NCBI GenBank assembly: GCA_009693015.1
Contig: SHYB01000020.1
Location: 1-38,448, forward strand
Direction: 5' to 3'
Source of the DNA: Dehalococcoidia bacterium
GTDB taxonomy: Bacteria; Chloroflexota; Dehalococcoidia; SHYB01
Length of the DNA: 38,448 nucleotides
Shown here piece by piece: positions 33,322 to 38,448 of the stretch. The notes beneath the pieces are model-generated. The model saw only the letters and a list, made by a program, of their open reading frames with translations, ran no database searches and was not told the origin of the DNA. Made by a program: the position numbers and the translations under genes. Numbering within the stretch: position 1 is the stretch's first letter; each line of letters opens with the position of its first letter.

Positions 33322-33534
33322 GATTTGCCCCCTGCGTGGGTGTGTGGTGCGCGTTTGGGGCGATTGTATGGGCGGCGCGGCCGGCGGTGCAAGTGGGGGG
33401 TCATCGTGGCCTTCTCGACATGGATGGGAGGGGGCAGGGACTTTGGTTCTCTGACCCAGAATGTTCGTCACGCCCTTCTGTGGGATACGATTTGAGGATG
33501 GGGACCGAGGCGAATGCGGCGACGTGGGTGGGCT

Positions 33535-34449
33535 CTAGGGCCGACGCAGGCGGTCTGAGTAGCGGGCCGTCACCATGCGGCGGATGCCGTCGCGCCAGGG
33601 GGTGTGGGCAGGGCCGAGGAGACGCTCCATACGGGTGGTGTCTAGCCAGATGCCGGGGTAGGCGTCGGCGGTGTAGTGGAACTGGGGGGTGACGCCGAGC
33701 AGTTCGCCGGCGTAGGCGCAGTAGTCTTCGACGCTGGCTGGCTCGCCGCCGAGGTTGAGGATGAGCGGGGGCGTTTGTCCGATAGTGAGCGCCTTGATGG
33801 TGAGCGGGGTGGCGTCGTCCTCATGGATGAGGGAGAAGATATTGGGCCTGTCAGGGTGCGCCCAGACGGGCTTGCCATCGAGCATGCGCTGGATGCGGAC
33901 GGCGGGTGCGCCGCCGCCATTGCTGTAGTGGGTTCCGATGCGGAGGATGACGGCGGGGATGCGCCACTGGGTGGAGGCGAAGGCGATGACGGATTCGGCG
34001 GCGATCTTGGAGAGGTGGTAGCCGGGGATGTGGAGGCCAAGAGGGTCGTCTTCTTTCAAGGCGAGGTGGCCCTGGTAGCGGCTGACGCCGCCGGTGGAGC
34101 AGTAGAGGAATCCTTTGGTGGGGCGGCAGTGGGCCATGAGGCGACCGGTGGCGTGGGCGTTGATGTCCAGGGTGTGGCGATGGTCGCGTTCGGTGTCGGG
34201 GGGGACAAGGCCACCGGCGTGGAGGACGTAGGAGAAGTCGCGGGGGAGGGGGTCGAGGGAGGGATCGGCAAGGTCGAGGGGGATGCAGCGGACGCCGGCG
34301 GATTCGAGGGAGAGGCGGGAGGCGGGATCGGTGAAGCGGGCGAGGCCCCAGACCTGGTTGTGGGGGGCAAGGGCAAGGGCGATGGGCCGGGCGAAGCGCC
34401 CGGTGACGCCGGTGACGAGGATTTTTTCGTTGGTGATGGCGGGGGGCAT
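33535..34449 (-). CDS. NAD-dependent epimerase/dehydratase (extended SDR)
   Basis: The 304-residue protein has the cofactor motif ILVTGVTGRFARPIA (9-23), DLADPSLDPL, a YVLHAGG strand and the SDR catalytic YHLSK (about residue 142). HEDDATPLTIKAL in the C-terminal half is typical of nucleotide-sugar epimerases. It may act on a sugar nucleotide or another hydroxy substrate. Its last 148 bp are duplicated at 32039-32186, downstream of the next gene. The start codon is supported mainly by homology; the upstream Shine-Dalgarno sequence is weak. Confidence 0.83.
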   Translation of the reverse strand: MPPAITNEKILVTGVTGRFARPIALALAPHNQVWGLARFTDPASRLSLESAGVRCIPLDLADPSLDPLPRDFSYVLHAGGLVPPDTERDHRHTLDINAHATGRLMAHCRPTKGFLYCSTGGVSRYQGHLALKEDDPLGLHIPGYHLSKIAAESVIAFASTQWRIPAVILRIGTHYSNGGGAPAVRIQRMLDGKPVWAHPDRPNIFSLIHEDDATPLTIKALTIGQTPPLILNLGGEPASVEDYCAYAGELLGVTPQFHYTADAYPGIWLDTTRMERLLGPAHTPWRDGIRRMVTARYSDRLRRP

Positions 34450-34509
34450 GGCGGGCCTGCGCGGATGCGGGCAAGGCTATTGTGCCACAGGAGGGTCGCG
34501 GGGTGCAGG

Positions 34510-34640
34510 GGAGGGCCTCACCCTACCCTCTCGATCCGAGATGGAGAGGGGGTGGCAGGAAGCCCCCAACCTCGCCAGATTGCTTCGCTCGAAGCTCACT
34601 CGCTCCGATGGAATCGAGAGTCTTCGCGGACTCGACGACG
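34510..34640 (+). repeat. Composite repeat A + B with nested element C
   Basis: A hairpin (34510-34557, CCTCTCGATCCGAGATGGAG), then a diverged B (34568-34600, CGCCAGATTGCTTCGCTCG). Then C (GATGGAATCGAGAGTCTTCG and CGGACTCGACGACG), directly joined to the DUF3068 fragment. Confidence 0.7.
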
Positions 34641-35201
34641 GGCGGACAGCCGCTGCCGCAGTACAGCAGCACGTCTAGGCTGGCATTGGATAGGGAGTCG
34701 CGGGAGTACACGGCGGGCGGCAGCGAGGCGCGCACGGGGCAGTTCGTGTTTCCGTTCGACGTAGACCAGGGCAAGACGTATCAGATATGGATCACCGAGG
34801 CGGGGTCGCCGCTGGCGGCGAAATTCGTGCGCAAGGATAAGGTGAACGGGTTAGAGGTGCTGACGTTCCAGGTCAGCGAAAAGGGCATTACGCTGCTGGA
34901 TGCGCCGAAGGTGGATGCGGGACTGCCGCCCACGCTGCCGCTGGTGGCCGACGTGGAGGCGACGTTCCAGACGGAGGCGAAGTCGGGCATCACGGTAAAG
35001 CTTGCGAGTGACATCAGCTACCGGCTGGCGAACCCGGCGCTGGGGAACCCGCTGATCTTCCGGGCGCGGATCGCGGACACGGCGGGTTCGGTGCAGGCGA
35101 GCGTGGAGGATGCGCGGGACGTGAAGGGGCAGTTGATGTGGCTGGGAGGCGGCGCGGCGCTGGTGGCGAGGACGAACGGGAAGGGCGGCGGGAAGGGGTA
35201 G
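34641..35201 (+). pseudogene. DUF3068 protein fragment truncated at both ends
   Basis: The frame reads QYSSTSRLALDRESREYT, then TGQFVFPFDVDQGKTYQIW, VNGLEVLTFQVSE and DARDVKGQLMWLGG, the middle and late part of DUF3068 (PorA-like) membrane-anchored proteins. The N-terminal helix and first domain are missing: homology begins where repeat element C ends. The C-terminal membrane helix is replaced by a short Gly/Lys tail. An ATG at 34608 inside the repeat gives a 197-residue open frame, so a product is possible but unlikely to be functional. Confidence 0.7.
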
Positions 35202-35208
35202 GCGGGGT

Positions 35209-35255
35209 CGGAGACCGTCGGCGCCCTTCGGCAAGCTCAGGATGGGCGGTCTCCG
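35209..35255. repeat. Inverted repeat with element E loop
   Basis: CGGAGACCG (35209-35217) and CGGTCTCCG (35247-35255) flank a loop containing CTTCGGCAAGCTCAGGATG. The complement of the loop, CATCCTGAGCTTGCCGAAG, matches the core of the 17951-18003 hairpin (CCTGATCTTGTCGAACG). The arms of the two hairpins are unrelated. Confidence 0.65.
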
Positions 35256-35317
35256 GCAGGGGATTGAGGTGCGAGGCGGCTGCTTCAGCGTGGGCCGAAA
35301 CAGCCGCCTCAGCGGGT

Positions 35318-35686
35318 GGGCAAGCGGGCCTGTAAGCCGAGTTCTGTATCCCGATGCAAGCATCGGGATGACGGCCATCCATCTAGCTGACGGGTTACCC
35401 CGGCAGTCATGCAGCCAACCCGAGGGCTGTCCGGGCGCCTGTGCCCTCCTATTTGGCCTTGCTCCGGGTGGGGTTTGCCTAGCCGGCCCAGTTACCTGGG
35501 CCGCTGGTGAGCTCTTACCTCACCGTTTCACCCTTGCTCCGGCGCCCGAAGGCGCCGGAGCGGTTTGCTTTCTGTGGCGCTGTCCGTAGGGTTTCCCCTC
35601 CTGGGCGTTACCCAGCACCCTTGCCGCGGCGGAGCTCGGACTTTCCTCCCCGATGGAATCGGGGCGGCCGTCCAGCCTGCATGCCC
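35318..35686 (-). ncRNA. rnpB: RNase P RNA, bacterial type A
   Basis: The minus strand carries the universal RNase P landmarks in order. GGAGGAAAGTCCGAGCTCC comes near the 5' end. AGGGTGAAACGGTGAGGTAA with GAGCTCACCAG is in the middle. GGCAAACCCCACCCGGAGCA follows, then GATGGATGGCCGTC, and ACAGAACTCGGCTTACAGGC ends the molecule. The ends are set by helix P1, GGGCATGC pairing with GCTTGCCC with one mismatch. It is the catalytic RNA that matures tRNA 5' ends. Three peripheral stems are perfect hairpins: the P3-like CCCCGATTCCATCGGGG, the P12-like GCTCCGGCGCCTTCGGGCGC, and the P19-like ATCCCGATGCTTGCATCGGG. The first shares its core with repeat element C. Confidence 0.96.
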
Positions 35687-35763
35687 AAGGTGAGTGTAGC
35701 ATGTTGTTTGGCGGTGCAGGTTTTTGTGCCGCGGGCGTTCCATAAGGGCAAAGGGGAAAGCAC

Positions 35764-35811
35764 ACCACCCCGCCAGGTTGCCACGCTTGAGGACTCGCTC
35801 GCAATGACAGA
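35764..35811 (+). repeat. Element B, intact copy upstream of rnpB
   Basis: ACCACCCCGCCAGGTTGCCA to GGACTCGCTCGCAATGACAG, without nested C. It lies about 80 bp beyond the rnpB 5' end. Between it and the D copy at 35970 is a small hairpin, TTGCTCC-GGCGAT-GGAGCAA (35914-35933), and no gene. Confidence 0.75.
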
Positions 35812-35969
35812 TGGAAGGCAGGCGCGGGTATGGACCTCCAATGGCGGCAAACGAGGAAGCTGCCGCGCGTTGATGGAAGGCGTCGTTAGTCCCACATGAC
35901 TATTTGGCCCGGATTGCTCCGGCGATGGAGCAACCCGGAGGGCCCGCCCACCCGCAAAGGTTGTGAGAG

Positions 35970-36117
35970 GGTACAGGGGCACATCCCTTCGATGGAATCG
36001 CGAGTCGCGCCGGGCGAACAGCCCGTCGGGACCTGTACCCTTGCCAGAAAGGGGCTTCGCCCCTCTCTGGACATACCCCAGGAGAGAGCTGCGGCGCGAA
36101 TGACCGGCAGGGCCAAG
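35970..36117 (+). repeat. Element D, copy 3, with a nested C insertion
   Basis: Compared with the copy at 28361, the sequence GGGGCACATCCC is separated from CCTGTACCCTTGCCAG by about 45 bp. The insert begins TTCGATGGAATCGCGAGTCG and ends GCCCGTCGGGA. The D hairpin and the ACATACCCCAGGAGAG end follow intact. A GAATGACCGGCAGGGCC tail at 36108 recurs at 36942. Confidence 0.75.
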
Positions 36118-36119
36118 AA

Positions 36120-36695
36120 TCAGGGCCAGGAGACGGGAGGCTTGGGGGAGGCGGCGCGGGGTGGGTTGCTCCAGAACTTGTGCCAGGTGGGGTAGGCGTA
36201 GGGGAGGGAGCCTTCGCTGGGGGCGCGGCCGGGGGGGCGGTTGCGGAGGGGGCCGACGGGGGGGCTTTCCCAGGGGGTGGTGTAGAGGCTCATGCCGTGG
36301 CGTTCGGCGAAGAGCCAGCGGCCGTCGACGCGTTCGTATTTGTCCCAGTATTGGATGGCGGTGATGGTCCAGTGGGGGAGGAGTTCTTGCTCCACCAGGC
36401 AGTAGACGATGCCGTGGGCGTGTGTGTCGTCGTCCAATTCGATGACGTGGTTGCCGATGAAGTGCATGGAGCAGGTGTAGCGGCGCTGGCTGATCTGGTA
36501 GGAGTCCCAGAGGGCTTTGCCGCCGGGGGTGCCGCCATCGTTGCCGCGGAAGAAGACGGGGCGGCCATCGTTGACGAAGAGAGTCACCACGGTGTCGATG
36601 TCGCGGGCGTCCAGGGCCTGGCCGTAGCGGGAGGCGAGCTGACGGATGGCTTCGGCGGCTTCGAGGCGGGCGATGCGTTTTTCCATGGTGGACAT
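36120..36695 (-). CDS. SnoaL/NTF2-like protein
   Basis: The 191-residue protein starts MSTMEKRIARLEAAEAIRQL then ASRYGQALDARDIDTVVTLF, the opening of SnoaL-like (polyketide cyclase / dehydratase-like) NTF2 folds. It has a later GNHVIELDDDTHAHGIVYCL strand pair and WLFAERHGMSLYTT. Members include dehydratases, isomerases and ring-hydroxylating oxygenase small subunits; the activity here is unknown. AAGGAG 5 bases before the ATG fixes the start at 36695. The last residues (Pro-rich, to the TGA) run into repeat DNA, so the original C-terminus may have been altered. Confidence 0.82.
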   Translation of the reverse strand: MSTMEKRIARLEAAEAIRQLASRYGQALDARDIDTVVTLFVNDGRPVFFRGNDGGTPGGKALWDSYQISQRRYTCSMHFIGNHVIELDDDTHAHGIVYCLVEQELLPHWTITAIQYWDKYERVDGRWLFAERHGMSLYTTPWESPPVGPLRNRPPGRAPSEGSLPYAYPTWHKFWSNPPRAASPKPPVSWP

Positions 36696-36785
36696 GGGGG
36701 CTCCTTGATGGCAGGATGCGGTGGGGCCACGGTAGCACGAGGCGCAGAGGGGGGCAATGCGGGGGGTGGGGGAAAGGGGCGCAGC

Positions 36786-36861
36786 GCCCGCCAGGTTGCC
36801 ACGCTGGGGGACTCGCTCGCTCCGATGGAATCGCGAGTCTTCGCGGACTCGACAATGACAG
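36786..36861 (+). repeat. Element B with nested element C
   Basis: CCGCCAGGTTGCCACGCTGG, then GGACTCGCTCG, then an insert GATGGAATCGCGAGTCTTCG with CGGACTCGA, then the B end CAATGACAGAG. It is the clearest nested copy: removing the insert restores an ordinary B element. Confidence 0.75.
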
Positions 36862-36889
36862 AGCGGGCGCGAGGGTGAGGGAAAGGGAA

Positions 36890-36933
36890 CACCCTCTGTG
36901 CAACTCTCCCCCATCGAGGGGGAGAGGGTAGGA
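36890..36933 (+). repeat. Element A hairpin upstream of hisG
   Basis: CACCCTCTGTGCAACTCTCC, then CCCATCGAGGGGGAGAGGGT. It is followed at 36942 by AATGACCGGCAGGGCC, also found at 36108. Confidence 0.65.
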
Positions 36934-36984
36934 GGCGGCGGGAATGACCGGCAGGGCCACAGATCAGCGCCGAGGGGTGGAGGG

Positions 36985-37014
36985 TTCCCAGGGCAGGGAG
37001 GCAGGCTGTAGAAT
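36985..37014 (+). promoter_or_regulatory. Putative hisG promoter
   Basis: TTCCCA (36985-36990), 18 bp, TAGAAT (37009-37014). The transcript would start near 37021, with AAAGGA (about 37034) as the ribosome binding site ahead of the TTG at 37049. Confidence 0.45.
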
Positions 37015-37048
37015 ACAGTGACGGCGTTTTCAGAAAGGAATCTCTCTG

Positions 37049-38137
37049 TTGCCTGCCAAGAAATTGACGCGGTTGCCTGCTGCGGGTATGACTCGCAGGG
37101 GGCAGGGGCGCATGGGGATGGGCCAGGCGGGGCCGCTGCGGCTGGCGCTGCCGACGAACGACCGGATTTATGGGGACACGCTGGCGTTCCTGGCGATGTG
37201 CGGCCTGCGGGTGCGGCGGAGCAACCCGCGGCAGTATGTGGGGTCGCTGGACGGGCTGAGCGGGGTGGAGGTGCGGTTCCAGCGTTCCGTGAACATCAGC
37301 GCGGCGCTGGATGAGGGGACGGTGGACGTGGCGATCCTGGGGATGGACCGCTTCCAGGAGGACCGCGGCGAGGATGGCGACACGACGGTGTTGATCGAGG
37401 ATTTGGGGTACAGTCGCGCGCGGCTGGGGATGGCGGCGCCGTCAGCGTGGGGCGCAGCGGCGACGATGGCGGGGGTGGCGAAGCAAGCGGCGGCGATGGG
37501 GAAGCAGGGCAAGACGCTGCGGGTGGCGACGGAGTTCCCACGGCAGGTGGGCAGATTCCTCGACTCGCGCAGGGTGAAGAACTACCGGCTGGTGGTGTTC
37601 AAGGGAGGGATCGAATCGGCGCCGGCGTTCGGCACGGCGGATGTGGTGGGGGACCTGGTGAGCAGCGGGACGACGCTGCGGGAGAACAGCCTGGTGGAGG
37701 TGAGCGACGGGACGATCCTGCATTCGGCGGCGTGCCTGGTGGCGCAGAAGCGGACGCTGGGGGAGAGCGCGGAAAAGCAGGAGAAGGCTCGCGAGCTGCT
37801 GGAGCTGATTGACGCGCGGCGGCGGGCCGAGGGCTTTTATCATATTATCGCCAACATCAAGGGTGAGAGCGTGGAGGCGGTGGCGAAGCGGGTGACGGTG
37901 AACCCCGATGTGGCAGGGATGCAGGGGCCGACGGTGGCGCGGGTGGTGAGCAAGACGGGGGACCAGGATTGGTATTCGGTGAGCGTGGTGGTGCCGATAG
38001 CGAGGCTGACGAAGGGGGTGGACCATATGCGGGCAATTGGGGGCAGCGGGGTGATCGTGCTGCCGGTGCAGTATGTGTTTGGGAGCGAGAGCGAGGCATA
38101 TGTGCGGCTGCAGGAGGCGCTGGGGGGGCGGCGATGA
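37049..38137 (+). CDS. hisG: ATP phosphoribosyltransferase (long HisG type)
   Basis: The 362-residue enzyme catalyses the first step of histidine synthesis, ATP + PRPP to phosphoribosyl-ATP. It has LRLALPTNDRIYGDTLAFLA (about 30-49), VDVAILGMDRF (92-102) and the PRPP-binding loop ESAPAFGTADVVGDLVSSGT then TLREN (189-213). A C-terminal regulatory domain typical of the long form is present, normally used for feedback inhibition by histidine. The TTG start at 37049 has AAAGGA about 10 bases upstream; an internal ATG at 37088 is the alternative. No other his genes are seen. The stop overlaps the next gene by ATGA. Confidence 0.92.
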   Translation: MPAKKLTRLPAAGMTRRGQGRMGMGQAGPLRLALPTNDRIYGDTLAFLAMCGLRVRRSNPRQYVGSLDGLSGVEVRFQRSVNISAALDEGTVDVAILGMDRFQEDRGEDGDTTVLIEDLGYSRARLGMAAPSAWGAAATMAGVAKQAAAMGKQGKTLRVATEFPRQVGRFLDSRRVKNYRLVVFKGGIESAPAFGTADVVGDLVSSGTTLRENSLVEVSDGTILHSAACLVAQKRTLGESAEKQEKARELLELIDARRRAEGFYHIIANIKGESVEAVAKRVTVNPDVAGMQGPTVARVVSKTGDQDWYSVSVVVPIARLTKGVDHMRAIGGSGVIVLPVQYVFGSESEAYVRLQEALGGRR

Positions 38138-38256
38138 GCCCGCAGCCCAGGCGCAAGTGGCACATGGCGTATGTGGTGATGGCGCTGTCGATTGTGGCGA
38201 TCCTGGTGCTGTCGCTGGTGCTGCCGTTTACGCTGACGGGGAGCGGCAACCCGTAA
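38134..38256 (+). CDS. Small single-helix membrane protein
   Basis: The 40-residue product has a basic N-terminus (MSPQPRRKWHMAY), then one hydrophobic helix (VVMALSIVAILVLSLVLPF) and a short polar end. It starts in an ATGA overlap with the hisG stop, which supports real, coupled translation. The family is not recognised. It might be a membrane anchor or a small regulatory peptide. Confidence 0.6.
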   Translation: MSPQPRRKWHMAYVVMALSIVAILVLSLVLPFTLTGSGNP

Positions 38257-38266
38257 GGGGATAGCG

Positions 38267-38448
38267 ATGCCGAACTTGGGCCTTCATATCGGCTTTGCCC
38301 TGGAGGCGGCGGAGCGCTTGGGACACCCGCTGCCGCAGGAGCATCGCGGGAGTTTTCTGCTGGGGAGCACGACGCCGGATGTGCGGTTGTTCGCGGGGTG
38401 GGAACGGGAACGCACGCATTTTTTCAAGCTGGAGAGCGATGGCCCCGG
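38267..38448 (+). CDS. Zinc-dependent phospholipase C-like hydrolase, N-terminal fragment
   Basis: The frame starts MPNLGLHIGFALEAAERLGH and continues with SFLLGSTTPDVRLFAGWERE and THFFKLE before the window ends. The N-terminal His, the LGSxxPDVR pattern and the later THF match the Zn_dep_PLPC (PF00882) group of putative metal-dependent phosphohydrolases. In this group His and Asp residues bind zinc. It lies 10 bp after the small membrane protein and probably belongs to the hisG transcript. Only 60 residues are present, so subfamily and substrate cannot be judged. Confidence 0.75.
   Translation, partial: MPNLGLHIGFALEAAERLGHPLPQEHRGSFLLGSTTPDVRLFAGWERERTHFFKLESDGP

Noticed and set aside
35507-35899. 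Open frames across 35.3-35.9 kb as proteins
   Set aside because: They overlap the RNase P RNA gene and the B repeat, and their sequences match neither strand's known proteins.

Overview
This window is a high-GC bacterial chromosome segment, most likely from an uncultured Chloroflexota lineage, probably Dehalococcoidia-like. That placement is an inference from several things. There is a lipoprotein with a long Thr/Pro linker after its lipobox Cys. DnaB, DnaD and DnaC-type loader genes sit together. There are many CaiB/BaiF CoA-transferase and amidohydrolase-2 genes, an MMPL remnant and a DUF2752 gene. No 16S gene is present to confirm it.

Layout. 1-199 is the end of an aconitase. 574-5174 (minus) is a replication/translation operon: rplI, dnaB, dnaD, a DnaC-type loader with two AAA+ modules, and a HIT protein, behind a clear -35/-10 promoter. 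5226-9900 is an island with different codon use: an IS3-family orfA remnant, two amidohydrolases and a peptide-type ABC substrate-binding lipoprotein, with divergent promoters at 8635-8725. 10498-17927 holds an acyl-CoA synthetase alpha-type protein, purL, a VapBC-like pair, a YHS protein, the GTPase meaB and a ROK sugar kinase. 18089-19109 is a broken MMPL chimera. 19545-27282 (minus) is a pentose-phosphate/glucose-6-phosphate cluster: tkt, tal, pgi, gnd, zwf. 27729-30838 (plus) has a TerB-like protein with a textbook terminator and a two-domain CaiB/BaiF CoA-transferase. 30967-34449 (minus) has DUF2752, a small membrane protein, an amidohydrolase and an NAD-dependent epimerase whose 3' end is duplicated 1.5 kb away. 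34641-35686 has a DUF3068 fragment and the RNase P RNA gene. 36120-38448 has an NTF2-like protein, hisG, a one-helix protein and the start of a zinc-dependent phospholipase C-like protein.

How the genes fit together. The replication genes look like one helicase-loading transcription unit. tkt/tal/pgi/gnd/zwf encode most of the oxidative and non-oxidative pentose phosphate pathway; no lactonase gene is visible here. The CoA-ligase, CoA-transferase, MeaB and amidohydrolase genes suggest breakdown of organic acids or aromatic and carboxylated compounds, but no complete pathway can be assigned.

The most unusual layer is the intergenic DNA. It carries a family of short composite repeats, called A, B, C, D and E here. 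Every B copy I found (eleven) and every D copy (three) lies in the same orientation. Element C appears nested inside B and D copies. One A-type copy sits in frame inside purL. Repeat-like cores also form stems of the RNase P RNA. Other copies sit at the edges of broken genes (MMPL, DUF3068, the tal tail).
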